A stretch of 64,000 bases of DNA from assembly GCF_029633865.1 (NCBI RefSeq), contig NC_079216.1:17272505-17336504 (forward strand), written 5' to 3'. The stretch comes from Lampris incognitus (Eukaryota; Chordata; Actinopteri; Lampriformes; Lampridae). The position numbers were made by a program, and so were the translations under genes. The notes beneath the pieces were generated by a model. The model searched no databases. It worked only from the letters and a program-made list of their open reading frames with translations, and was not told the DNA's origin. Positions 21,749-33,651 of the stretch are shown one piece after another (position 1 is the stretch's first letter; the number at the start of each line of letters is the position of its first letter).

Positions 21749-22900
21749 CGTAGGCTAAAACAGCCACAATAAAAAGAAATAACAAAAGCGAAGTCCCAAT
21801 TCACAAGGTGTTGGTTCTATATAGTTTCAGACATGAGTCTGACCCATGGAGGAGGATGGTCCTGAGTATCAGCCATGCACTGCCTGACTTCATGTGGTAT
21901 ACGGTTTACAGCAGGGTTCTCTACTGGGACAGACGTTTTTATCAGGGCCGCAGAGAAGACATTAATTGAGTTGACACAGTGACAAACAGCTTAATGCAGC
22001 ACATCTCTCCCCCATCCTCTGTATTCAAGCCAACACCCGATATGCAAAAGCAAGCTCTGTAACAATCTGTGGCATTAGACCAGACAGGTTATCATAAACA
22101 AACACTCATGGGGTGTTATTGGACTGCGGCGGCCAGAGAATGAGCGCTGCATGTTTTACAACATCGCCATAAAAGAGTGGACTAAACTCCCAAGGCAGTC
22201 ACACAGTCAGCTCACATGTTCACACAGCTAGCCAAGCAACAGATTGAACTAGACCCACACCATGTGGACAAACATGTTAACATCTATCCTTAGACAGGGA
22301 CATAGCCATCGATTAACACGGGTTTGGCTTACGACACCTGAAACCTGTTAATGGAGATTTGGCCCAAATACAAAACATTCAGTGCATCAGCTCCCATTTA
22401 TTTAGATGAGGCTGAGAACAGGGGCGTGGATATTAAAGCAGACAGCACACTGTCAGCCTCTAGTTGCTGACTATCAAGAGCAAGCATTTTGTTTGCCCCC
22501 CCCCCCCAATCGCTGAGAAATGGATGTCTGGGTCTCTGGCCTGCACTCCATTTCAGCCAGTGACTAATATTGGTGTTCCAAAGCCATTCCAGACCAATAA
22601 ATCCACAGGGGGGTTGCTTCACTGAGGCGACGGGGACACTGATTACGGCCAACCGCTGCGAGGGTTCCCTAAACTCCCTCCAGTCCTGCCACCGCAGCAG
22701 TGCTGAGCTTTGCTGGAAAGCACTCCAAGCCAAAGAGGGTCTGACGGAAGCACAAGGGAAGCGTGGCACTAAGAACAACTACTGAAAAGGGCGGGGTGAT
22801 AGAGACCTCAACTCCTTGCCCGGTGGCAGAAAATGGCAATTGAGTCCATTAAAAGAAGCTAGAAGAAACTAGACAAATAAAAAACTTAAAAACTTGACAT
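21749..22900. other. No gene recognised
   Basis: Unique-looking sequence with a C run (about 22497-22507). The region resembles ordinary intergenic DNA; no splice-bounded coding block was found. Confidence 0.4.
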
Positions 22901-22913
22901 CTAGGTAGATGAA

Positions 22914-23115
22914 TGTCTTGATGCATGCTCAATAATCCAGGTAAGAACATCAAAGGAGGTTGAATCGGTTCATTTGGATACAACGTTAATTGACAGAAGC
23001 CTTTCATCACTCATCTAAGTGACCTCTTTAGTCTGATGAGGTCACTCAGATGAGTGATGAAACGTTTCTGTCAATTAACGTTGTATCCAGATGAACCGAG
23101 CCAACCTCCTTTGAA
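22914..23115. mobile_element. 202-bp palindromic Penelope-derived unit with a 13-bp target duplication
   Basis: The unit starts TGTCTTGATGCATGCTCAAT and ends CCAACCTCCTTTGAA. The exact duplication CTAGGTAGATGAA lies at 22901-22913 and 23116-23128. The centre is a large inverted repeat (about 22954-23030 against 23031-23112). Its sequence is shared with the terminal (pLTR-type) regions of the Penelope-like element at 43724-46910. The right arm contains a hammerhead-like core. Confidence 0.8.
23033..23082 (+). ncRNA. Hammerhead-ribozyme-like motif
   Basis: In order: CTGATGA (23033-23039, fits CUGANGA), a stem II of GTCACTC paired with GAGTGAT around an AGAT loop (23041-23058), GAAAC (23059-23063), and a stem III of ACGTT with AACGT (23062-23081) followed by a permitted T at 23082. 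Hammerhead motifs are known in Penelope-like elements. I could not find a convincing standard stem I in this palindromic context, so cleavage activity is doubtful. The left arm has the box mutated (CTAAAGA). Confidence 0.5.
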
Positions 23116-23707
23116 CTAGGTAGATGAAGTAATGCAAACAGAATCTAGTTGCATGAGGCTGATCTGATTCTGCCAAGGTTTAAAGTAGACGGACATGCTC
23201 AGATGATTAAATATATAATACCGGTTTGCCTACTGAGGTGACTCACATTCAAAATCACACACACACTACATACACCGCTGACGTCCCTGCCAATCAAATT
23301 CCATCAACTGTGCAGCACTGAAAGCAGGGCTCTTCCACTGTTCTGCTGGTTTGGCAGACTGATCCACCTGTTGTACTGTAGTAACGACAATTTCCAACGT
23401 TCTCCGAGTGCTTGTTGCTGTGTTTAACAACTGCCAGTGTGAAAATCAAACAAAGGGAAGTGTGAAATGTTCTTTCAAACAGGTAAAGAGATCTAATGAT
23501 ATCATATAATGACGATGTGAAATGGCTGAAGCTTCCTTTATCTTCATAGCTTAGACAACTCTGACAAACTATGAAACAAAAAAACGACAAACCTATGTTA
23601 AAGTCTGGAACATTTACAGGACAACCCTCCATTTTAGCAAGATGACAACCGAATAATTTATTGAGATGAAACAGCCCATTTAAGTAGGTGACAGTCTGGC
23701 AGACCAA

Positions 23708-24028
23708 GGGCCTCATGTGTCAATCGTTACTATGGGTAAATTTGTGCGTACACACCCATGGAATTTTTTTAGCCCTCTAGCTTGTCTGACAGTCAGCAGC
23801 AAACCATGATGGTTATTTGTAATTCCTTCCTCCTAACATCTGTTGTCTACCTCTTGCAACGAGCACTCACCCAGGCCTGCAAAGACATCAGTGTTAGCCA
23901 ATTGGTGTCTAAATTCAGGGGTTAACCAGGTCCTACACTTGTCTCTGAGACAAACTTGAGGGCTAAAAACAATCCCGTGGGTGTGTACGCACAAATTTGC
24001 CCATGGTAACGATTGGTACATGAGGCCC
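23708..24028. mobile_element. MITE-like inverted-repeat element (about 320 bp)
   Basis: The ends GGGCCTCATGTGTCAATCGT and ACGATTGGTACATGAGGCCC are inverted repeats. Inner blocks continue the pairing (GTAAATTTGTGCGTACACAC with GTGTGTACGCACAAATTTGC). No coding capacity. Superfamily not settled; PIF/Harbinger-like is a guess. Confidence 0.75.
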
Positions 24029-24029
24029 C

Positions 24030-25015
24030 AGATGTTTGAAGGCGTCCTGATGTGTTGTCCTAACCACAGTCATCGGGAGTGCTTTCACAATGAAAAGGAC
24101 TTCCAATGTCAACGTCACACCTTCTCAGCATCAAACCCGGAGTTATTACTGAGAGCGAGTGTGCGCACACCATTATCTACCCACGCCAAGACAAATCACC
24201 GCCACTCATTATCTAACCAGACCAGTCACATGGTCTTCACTGCTGGATGGGCCTGCAGAGTGAAGGAGCAAATACCACAACAGAAAGACCTGTCCTTCAG
24301 ACAAACAACTCTGCCTTGACTCTTATGTCTCTGCCCGGCGCAGTACTACAGCGCTAATTAGGGACTCTCGTTACCAGTGTGAGCTTATTTTTTTTCATTG
24401 AAGAGCCAGAGCCTGCAGAGACACTCAGCCCTGGATTGATATTTCCTGATGAGTGCCTAATTAAAGACGAGAGCTTGTCTGCAGACGGAGAGGTGGCAGC
24501 TCACTAGCTCCGTCCGTGGCCGTGCTTCAGGAGGATCCGAACGGCTCTAAATCTAATTTCTGTGCGTCACCACAGAGGCCTGCGCTCTAACGGGCCTTTT
24601 AGACCGTGCGACATTCGGTCCAAGTTTGCACGAGGTAGTTAAATGAAATAAGCTGTACGGAGAGTAATCCCTTTACTTTAATCACTGGATATTTATTCAT
24701 CTCCAGACCTCCGAGCCTCATGGTGTGATGCCGGGTGTGACCATGCTCGCTCAGCCAAAACTAAGGTGATTATTGAACCGCTGTCAGTTTTGACTGTAAG
24801 CTCAGAGGATCCAGGCCTACTGCCCAGGCCCACAAATGGGATTTATCTGTCATGCAGAACATCAGGCTGGGGTCTCTGAGTCACATTACAGCAAATCCCT
24901 GCATCCGCTCACCTTGGACACTTAATGGGCAGTTTGTGCTGGGGTTTAGGTTATCATTAGGATGGGCAGCTTCCCTGGAGAAATAGATAGAAGCCATTTG
25001 ACTGTAGAGATTTAT

Positions 25016-25018
<3 letters not shown>
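24030..25018. promoter_or_regulatory. Repeat-poor block, candidate conserved non-coding DNA
   Basis: Between about 24330 and 24800 the sequence is repeat-free and contains CTAATTAG and CTAATTA homeodomain-type cores. No exon seen. A regulatory role is inference only. Confidence 0.25.

Positions 25019-25071
<53 letters not shown>
25019..25071. repeat. (CA)n microsatellite
   Basis: About 26 CA units. Sequence between it and 25413 shows nothing else beyond a short AAAT-type run at 25277-25291. Confidence 0.9.
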
Positions 25072-25075
<4 letters not shown>

Positions 25076-25413
25076 CTACTTTATCCTCACTAGAAAACAT
25101 CACTGTGCCATGGCAACAGTAAACAAGTGGAAAGTTGGATTTGTGTTTCATCAGCTGTCTTTGACACAAGCGTGACAACACAAACTGAATAACAACACTG
25201 AAACCAAGTTAAAATCAATACTCCTCGTACATCCACCCATGTGGAAATTGTACTATTCCGATTTTGATATTTTGTAAATAAATAAATAAATAAAAATTCA
25301 ATCTTATTTCATCTGGAGTGTAAAAATCACATCACTTCCCTACAGATGAATGCAGCTTCCGCCCTGCAGATGATGTTAGGCAGCAGATTACCACAAAGAG
25401 ATTCTGTAGTGCA

Positions 25414-25768
25414 TCTCTCTCTCTCTCTCCCTCCCTCCTCCCCCTCTCGCGCCCTCCCTCTCTCTCTCCCTTCCCTCTCCCCCCTCTCCCTCTCCCCCTC
25501 TCGCTCCCTCCCCCTCTCTCTCCCTCTCTCTCTCCCTTCCCTCTCTCTCTCTCTTTCTCCCTTCCCTTTCCCTCTCCCCCCCTCTCCTTCCCTCCCTCTC
25601 GCTCCCTCTCCCCCTATCCCTCCCTCTCTCTCCCTCTCTACCCCCCCCTCTCTCTCCCTTCCCTCTCTCCCCTCCCTCTCTCTATCCCTCTCTCTCTCTC
25701 CCTCCCTCTATCTCTCCCGCCCTCTCTCCCTCCCTCGCTCTCTTCCTCCCTCTCGCCCCCCCCCCATT
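25414..25768. repeat. Long polypyrimidine (CT-rich) tract
   Basis: Roughly 355 bp almost wholly C and T on the plus strand, with only scattered G (in CGC/CGCT) and A. It ends in a C run at 25756-25765. The long Ser/Leu/Pro reading frame across it is an artefact of composition. Mirror-like CT segments make triplex (H-DNA) formation possible. Confidence 0.9.
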
Positions 25769-28190
25769 CTCATGCAGATCTAGCATCTATGCAGATACTA
25801 CAGCTAAAATGTGAGACTAATGTGATGTTGTGAATGAGCATGTAGGAAGCTAGGTTAATGAGGTGCTTTGCATCAAAAAATCTGCGGTGGAGTTGAATTA
25901 GTTGATGCCACCCCCCCCCCTCTCCCAACACCAACCTAGTAACGGCAAATTTTGAGTAACCCCAGGACAAGGACTTGGCTGACTTAGTACTGGGCAGCTC
26001 ACAATGGTAAAAGCCGTTGCTGACATTCGAGGTCTTTATTCTGGAGAGACCTAGCTGCAGCTGTGTAAAGTACATAACTCTTCCTTTACAGATGGTAAAG
26101 CGCATCAGCCCGGTTGAAAAAACTCGGGCGCCTCCTGGACCAAGCTCATCCCTTGACAACGAACAATTAAAAGCCACTCTGTTTGCAAACTGGACCATCG
26201 TGTGCAATTTCTACAGTCAACAGTTTTCCACTTGTTTCTTGACTCCAATTGTATTCTCCAAAACGAGAAAGACCCACAGCATGGCATCCCCAACAGTTAG
26301 TCTGATCTTAGTACACAAAAGGCCGATTTCAGTTTCAACAAAGACTCAGAATGAGGAGTTCCCATTAGATGTGTGCTTCAGTAAATGTTACGTCCAATGA
26401 TCCCAACAGCTTCATCTCTCGTACTTTACCCACAGACATCAGACAAACATCAAATGCCGAATGTCACAAAACCACCAAGGGTTAACTGGACCTCTTGATT
26501 TCAGAAGATTAAGGACAACCTTGGTGCTCTGGCTTCATATTGTATTTTAAACCCTCTGAAGCCAGCCTTCGCTTTGTTAAACAGGTTGTTCAATCGTGTT
26601 TCATCCACTGAAGGACTCTTCTGGACCGCTTCACCGGCCGGCGCTCCACACACAGCTAGTTATTTTGGGCTTTCTACGGAGCACAGAGCGGTGGAAAGGT
26701 GCATTAGTTTTAATCCAGAAGGCTCTGAAAGATAATATTTTGACAAAGCTGTGGATTTGTAGAGTCCATTACAGTCAACGGTTCGCAGGGAAATTAAATC
26801 AGATGCACCTTATTCTAGCGTGCCACCTGCTGTTCCCAGACCAGGGGCCGGGCTTACGTCTGCTCAACTCATGTTTCCTGACTGCTGCACATCCTCCGCC
26901 ATACACGGCAGTGATGGACGACACAGACATTTCTCACAATATCGCGATACGCCACAATATCTGCTTACACAGACAAAGATACCAACTTAAAGAATCCCAA
27001 TGAGGGTCATCAAATGAGGTAATGTTGAGCGTAATACCAAACCAAAATTAGTTTTCAAATAATACGCCATCAAATATTTCAAACCTCATTGTGTGTCAAA
27101 TTTATTGACTCATTAATTTAGACAACAAAAAATACATATCATGACAAACATCCAGATTTCTTCCCAATACACCATTGAAATATGATAAACTATAATGTTT
27201 AGTTATTGTCCAGTCCTAGTACACAGTTAGAAAACTACCCCATTTTTTGGATATAAAACCAGCACAACCCAAACAATTTCACATCAGCCATTTGCAAATT
27301 TGTCAGCACTGCTGCAACAGAATGATTCTTTGTATTTATTGGTATATTGTAGACAGTTCAAATTCAGTTTTCTGTAATAGAGTAGCATCATATCTGCTAT
27401 ACCTTCCTTTGGCAGCTGTTGCACTTACAGAAAACGTAATTCCAATTCTGATTGTTCAATTTACGGTCAGATAGAGCCAAGCGATGGAGAGAAAATCTGT
27501 AGATTGCTCTCATCTATAAATTTTCATCCACTCAAAAGTAGGTAACAACTTTAATTTAATGTATGGACTCAAGTTTTTTTTTTCCTAAAGCAACAACTCA
27601 TAAAATGGTATTGAGTCCTTCTTCAGGGCTCTTTCAGAGGATCCCATGCAAAAATAAAGGATATTTCAATTATTTCTTATCATTCACTCATTCAGTAGCC
27701 AATAACTCAGTGGGAGAATATGTATAATAAATGACATTTCAAAGATCTGACTTTACCTTTGAGCCTCTCAGTCTAAGTTAGACGCAAGAAGTCTAGATCT
27801 AACAAGCAGGAATCATTACAAGATGTGGCACCTCGGGCAGGGAAAATGATGTGGCTCTATTATGGGAACTTGAACTGAAAATGTTTGGGAGCCTGTGATA
27901 GGGGCCCTCTGTTCAAATGCCATGGTGTCATCATGTGTCAACCTGAAAAGCAGAAACTGCCCTCTCTGACACAGGTAGCAGTGGAGGGAGAAAGTGAGGA
28001 TTAGATTAAAGTAATTGGATGCAGCCAAACGCCCTCATTCTATTTTGATTTATCAAATGACTGATTAATAAGACTACATAGTTGCATCTTAAGCGCGAGA
28101 TTCTCCTAATGCAGTGGAGGGTCAAAGCCCTCTTTGCTGGCACATAATATAAGATGAGCAGTAAGCCCATAGATGCTGCCCAGACTGCTA
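25769..28190. other. Intergenic, no gene or clear element recognised
   Basis: Unique-looking sequence, including ORFs of 100-150 codons with no family resemblance and no splice context. A C run lies at 25911-25920. Confidence 0.4.
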
Positions 28191-28193
28191 TGC

Positions 28194-29340
28194 TATACTA
28201 CATAGCCAAATGTATGTGGACAACCGAACATCACACTCATACGTGAATGTCTCATTCCAAATCATGGACATGAATATGGAATTGGTCCTCCCTGTGGTGC
28301 TATAACAGCCTTCACACTTCTGGGAAGGCTTTCCACTAGATTTTGGACCATGGCTGTGAGGATTCGCTCCCATTCAGCCACAAGAGCATTGGTGGGGTCG
28401 GGCACTGATGTTGGGGAGAAGCCCTGGCTCACAGTCAACGCCCCAATTCATCCCAAAGATGTTGGAATGGGTTGGGGTCAGGGCTCTGTGCAGGTCAGTC
28501 GAAGTCTCCCACACCAAACTCAGCAAACCACATCTTCATGTACCTCCTTGTGCACGGGACATTGTCATGCTGAAACAGGAAAGGGCCCTCCCCAAACTGT
28601 TGCCACAAAGTTGGAAGCTCACAATTCTCTAGAATGTCATTGCATGCTGTAGCATTAAGATTTCCCTTCAGTGGAACTAAGGGGCCTAACCCTACCATGA
28701 AAAACAGCCCCAGAACATTACTCCTCCTCCACCAAACTGTACGGTCAGCACTATGCATGAGGTCAGGTAGCTTTCTCCTGGCATCCACCAAACCTGCCAG
28801 ATAGTGAAGCGTGATTCATTACTCCAGAGAGCAGGTTTCCACTGCTCCTGAGTCCAATGGCAGTGTGCTTTACACCACTCCAGCCGATGCTTGGCATTGC
28901 GCATTGTGGTCACGGCTGCTCAGACATGGAAACCTGTTCCCTGTTTCATGAAGCTACCAACGAACAGTTCTTGTGCTGATGTTGCTTCCGGCGGTTAGTT
29001 TGTAACTTGGTAATGAGGGCTGAACATAGGGCAGACTGTGTTACATGCTATGCTTCAGCACTCGGCGGTCCCATTCTATGGTCTTGTGTGGCTTACCACT
29101 TGTTACTCCAAGACGTTTCCACCTCACAATACCAGATATACAGTTGAACTGGGGCAGACCTAGCAGGGCTGAAATTTGATGAACTAACTTGTTGGAAAGG
29201 TGGCATCCTGTGACAGAGACAAGCTGAAAGCCACTGAGTTCTTAAGTACAACCCAGTCTACTGCCAATGTGTGTCTGTGGAGACTGCATGGCTGTGTGCT
29301 TGATTTTATGCAGCTATCAGCAACGGATGTGGCTGAAATA
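28194..29340 (-). mobile_element. Degraded Tc1-like transposon
   Basis: The left end reads CATAGCCAAATGTATGTGGA, then GGAATTGGTCCTCCC and CTGGGAAGGCTTTCCACTAG, matching a well-known fish Tc1 layout. The right end near GGCTGAAATAGCCATATAG is diverged. Minus-strand fragments at 28495-28913 show transposase remnants: [27 protein letters not shown] (the first D is now N) and FLFQHDNVPCTRRYMKMWF. Multiple frameshifts; inactive. Confidence 0.8.
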
Positions 29341-29929
29341 GCCATATAGCGTAACAGAGGATGGTTTCTCTTCCTAGTAAAAGGAACGTGTCAGCGAGCT
29401 TGTCAGTCCACAACAAATCCCACACACGTGCAGACAAGAGGCTGGACTCGTGCAGAGCTAATATAGTATATCATTTTTATGTAGGCTTTTACTTAAAGCA
29501 CCCCACTTTAAAAGAAGCTCTCGGGACACATTATAAACGCAGGACACAAATCAGCTGTCATGCTCCAGACATAAAAGTTTCAGTCACCAAACCCAACAGT
29601 TCTGTGCTTATATCGGCCAGATGAACAAGACAAAACATCCCTTTCTGCCGTGTCCTGTACAGAGGGACAAGATCACCATCCACCACCTTTAACGTAAATC
29701 CTGCCGGGAGAGTGACAGTGATGGGAGTGGGGTTATGTAAAGTAAGCTAGCGGTTAGCCGTTCTGGCTATATCGGGTCCAGATGAACTGGTTCAACCCTC
29801 TTGCAGCCATGTGCACACACTGCCACCCCTAAAAAAAACCGCTACACTCGCATGCAGCTGCGTGTCTGACACCAGACGGAAATCACCACCTTTCTGTTGA
29901 GATTCGACATTCCTACTTAAACGCAGGAG

Positions 29930-30070
29930 GCAGAAGCTTGAACACCTACCAACAATGTGACTTCCGCGCTCCCGTCCCGGTCACCACGTTAGTCCGCCGC
30001 TCAAAGTGGCCCCCCGGGTCCTAAAGCGAGTGTGCTTCCATCAAGAAAGCGGCGCCGATTGTGTTATTTC
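29930..30070 (-). promoter_or_regulatory. Candidate immp2l promoter and non-coding first exon
   Basis: A local CpG-rich island in otherwise AT-rich DNA. On the minus strand it holds CGCGGAAGTCAC (an ETS/NRF2-type core, common at mitochondrial-protein promoters) and then ATTGTTG|GTAGGTG, a plausible splice donor (GT at about 29950-29949). Exon 2 of immp2l needs an upstream non-coding exon, and this is the best candidate I see. Inference only. Confidence 0.3.
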
Positions 30071-30514
30071 ATTATTTTCGTTTCTACATTTTCACTCTTT
30101 TTCACCGTCCTATCTGGGGATCCTGCTACCCAGTTGAGCTGGATGTCTGTTTTCACCGTCTGGATTTTTGGTTAGATATTTTCATCGCAAATGTCACCCA
30201 AAAATAAAACCCGTTGGGTGCCTTTTATTTAGTGGCCACCGGTACAATTTCAGGGTCTTCGTCTTGTAGTTTTCCCTTTTCTCTTTCTAGTGCGGAGGGA
30301 CGCACACATGCAGCTAAACCTCACAACACCCTAGTGACGCCCAACACTGCAGCTGTCAGCATCTGCATGCCAACAAATGTCATTTTCGATACTTTCTGTC
30401 ATTGGCGTATTTAGGACGATAACTTATAATAATAATTAATAATAATAACAATAATAATAATAATAATAGCACTTTTCTAAACTTATAACGAATATTCAAA
30501 ACACAACTGCTTGC

Positions 30515-30745
<231 letters not shown>

Positions 30746-30749
30746 ACTC

Positions 30750-32080
30750 CTCTAGGAAAAGGTGATGGCATATCATAATAATATCAGCAAAATGTGGGAG
30801 AATAAGCAGAGGCAGGTGTGATGTAGACATGTTTGCTGTGGCCTTCCAGCGGATAGTAGACCAAGCTGAGGTGGTCAAACACATTCCAGTAGCACCAAGT
30901 ATCAGATTTTAAACAAGATATTATCCAGGACTTTAGCTCTAATAAAATAAAAATACACTGGGGGTTTTTTTTCATATGCATTTAAACAAACTTTGAGGTT
31001 TAGTAGTTTAAGTTTTTCTTCCACTTTGAATGTGCCATCACGGCACGAGGTTAGTCGAGGGGTTTGTGGGAATTCTAGCCGGGCTGCTCTCATTTAAGTA
31101 AGATCCATTCCGGAGTTTAATAAAGCAGTTTGAAGAAAGTAGGCTTCTATTGCTTTTTTATCGCTTTTGACAAGAAATGTCCTCGCATGTCTCAAGGCTT
31201 ATGAAGAGAAATTCACGCGCTGGCTAAAATATCTCATCATTCAGATGCTCAGAGCTATAGAAATACAAAAGGAGCAAATTATTTCTAACACAGCTCTTTC
31301 AGCCTGTCTCCTCCAACCATTTCAGAAAGGAAATTGAGCCTCCAAGCAAGGGTCTATAGAAATGGGTCCCCTGTCAATAAGAACTTTTTCACAGTGGAGG
31401 GAAAATGGGCTCTAATGAAACCATTAAGCCAAGTATGTGAAAGTAAATGTGCAAGGCTAAAGCGAAAGCAGGTAACTTTCCCCACTACCGACAGATCAGT
31501 TATCTGTAGTTATTATTGTCGCTATGTTAAAAGTAAGAAATCGGTAAAGGGCAGAAGCAGTGGCAGCTGAGGCAGCAGAGGAATAAAACTTGGAGATGGA
31601 TGGTGGAGAGGAGATTTGGGATCAAGCTGTGGGATTCGGTTGGAGCGGCTTGGCTCTTTTACTCTGCTCGAGGGTGGACACTAATCCATCGTATGGCTGT
31701 AAATTGCAAGGCAAACAGGAGAATTAGCTTGTCCCAATTTCACAAACAGCCCGGCGGATATGCAAAAGTAAACAAGGCGATGCAAGAGGCAAAGCACTTT
31801 GCCGCTGGCAGCTGAAACTTTCCCTCTAATAATGGCAAAGGTCATGTGATGGGAGTCGCCTCGGGCAAAAACCAAACCAATGGTGTCATTTATACGCCCT
31901 GTAAATGTGTTTTTTCAGTCATTTGAAGCTTCGATATTGATATTAGGCAGGGTGAGCAAATTGAAGGACATTATGATTGGTTTGTGCCTCGAGGTTTCTC
32001 TTTGAAAGTCCCTTTACTTCCAGAGGACAACGATGGATTTGATACGCTCTAATTTCGTACTAAACCCATTTACATTTTAC
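30750..32080. other. Repeat-poor block, candidate conserved non-coding DNA (31100-32050)
   Basis: No coding exon or repeat recognised. The part from 31550 to 31920 is evenly composed and unique-looking, with motifs such as GGCAAAGGTCATGTGATG and ATATTGATATTAGG. Function is inference. Confidence 0.25.
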
Positions 32081-32084
32081 ACTA

Positions 32085-32255
32085 TATTCATTTACATTTT
32101 AGCCATTTAGCTGACGCTCTTATCCGGAGCAAATGACTGGATGAATAGTTTCAGTGTCTAGTTCAAGGACACTTGATGCGGTGGGGGGTTGAGCCCATGA
32201 CTTTTCCGTTATTAGACAGCCCCTCTAATTATTAAGTCACCGTGTCCCATCACAC
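32085..32255. repeat. Dispersed fish repeat
   Basis: CATTTTAGCCATTTAGCTGA, then CGCTCTTATCCGGAGC and GGGTTGAGCCCATGAC, a widespread fish repeat of SINE-like size. Confidence 0.55.
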
Positions 32256-32384
32256 AGCAGCATGACTGAACTACCACACTCAGTTATAGATGAGAAATCT
32301 GTGGCAGCATGTGTCAGGATCATGACTGAAATCAAGACCTATGGAATGATATCAGCTCATCACTGACACGTTTGTGCACATTTA

Positions 32385-33577
32385 CACTACCGTTCAAAAG
32401 TTTGGGATCACCCAAACAATTTTGTGTTTTCCATGAAAAGTCACACTTATTCACCACCATATGTTGTGAAATGAATAGAAAATAGAGTCAAGACATTGAC
32501 AAGGTTAGAAATGATTTGTATTTGAAATAAGATTTTTTTACATCAAACTTTGCTTTCGTCAAAGAATCCTCCATTTGCAGCAATTACAGCATTGCAGACC
32601 TTTGGCATTCTAGCTGTTAATTTGTTGAGGTAATCTGGAGAAATTGCACCCCACGCTTCCAGAAGCAGCTCCCACAAGTTGGATTGGTTGGATGGGCACT
32701 TCTTTGAGCAGATTGAGTTTCTGGAGCATCACATTTGTGGGGTCAATTAAACGCTCAAAATGGCCAGAAAAAGAGAACTTTCATCTGAAACTCGACAGTC
32801 TATTCTTGTTTTTAGAAATGAAGGCTATTCCATGCGAGAAATTGCTAAGAAATTGAAGATTTCCTACACCGGTGTGTACTACTCCCTTCAGAGGACAGCA
32901 CAAACAGGCTCTAACCAGAGTAGAAAAAGAAGTGGGAGGCCGCGTTGCACAACTGAGCAAGAAGATAAGTACATTAGAGTCTCTAGTTTGAGAAACAGAC
33001 GCCTCACAGGTCCCCAACTGGCATCTTCATTAAATAGTACCTGTTAGAGCCTGTTTGTGCTGTCCTCTGAAGGGAGTAGTACACACCGGTGTAGGAAATC
33101 TTCAATTTCTTAGCAATTTCTCGCATGGAATAGCCTTCATTTCTAAGAACAAGAATAGACTGTCGAGTTTCAGATGAAAGTTCTCTTTTTCTGGCCATTT
33201 TGAGCGTTTAATTGACCCCACAAATGTGATGCTCCAGAAACTCAATCTGCTCAAAGAAGTGCCCATCCAACCAATCCAACTTGTGGGAGCTGCTTCTGGA
33301 AGCGTGGGGTGCAATTTCTCCAGATTACCTCAACAAATTAACAGCTAGAATGCCAAAGGTCTGCAATGCTGTAATTGCTGCAAATGGAGGATTCTTTGAC
33401 GAAAGCAAAGTTTGATGTAAAAAAAATCTTATTTCAAATACAAATCATTATTTCTAACCTTGTCAATGTCTTGACTCTATTTTCTATTCATTTCACAACA
33501 TATGGTGGTGAATAAGTGTGACTTTTCATGGAAAACACGAAATTGTTTGGGTGATCCCAAACTTTTGAACGGTAGTG
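32385..33577 (+). mobile_element. Palindromic (fold-back) derivative of the DD38E element, copy 2
   Basis: Same build as 9453-10649 but inserted in the opposite orientation: TA at 32383-32384 and 33578-33579, both ends being the transposase-3' end, arms of about 535 bp and the loop at about 32916-33043. The internal joints (GGGCACTTCTTTGAGC, and AATAGTACCTGTTAGAGCC at 33031-33050) are the same as in copy 1. The two are therefore transposed copies of one founder rearrangement, not independent events. A 3-bp deletion near 32510 and a few substitutions distinguish it. Confidence 0.9.
32760..33047 (+). CDS. Truncated transposase ORF: DNA-binding N-terminus only (95 aa), copy 2
   Basis: Opens MARKRELSSETRQ and ends LASSLNSTC, the same length and same novel last codon as the copy at 9983-10270. 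It differs from the full-length protein by Phe for Leu at about residue 18. Helix-turn-helix and GRPR motif are kept; all catalytic residues are absent. A second, 64-codon version reading outward from the other arm lies at 33004-33198 (minus). Confidence 0.6.
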   Translation: MARKRELSSETRQSILVFRNEGYSMREIAKKLKISYTGVYYSLQRTAQTGSNQSRKRSGRPRCTTEQEDKYIRVSSLRNRRLTGPQLASSLNSTC

Positions 33578-33651
33578 TATGTGTAGTGGATTAGGAGCTC
33601 GCTCATGAACACATTGTGGTTTGAGTGTTCTGAAGGATTCACAACTGACTG

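Noticed and set aside
25346..25783. 145-codon Ser/Leu/Pro-rich frame
   Set aside because: Produced by the C/T-only tract; no start context, domain or exon borders.
26017..26400. 127-codon frame (starting MLTFEVFILERPS) as a hypothetical gene
   Set aside because: No family resemblance, no splice or codon-use support; length is compatible with chance in 64 kb.
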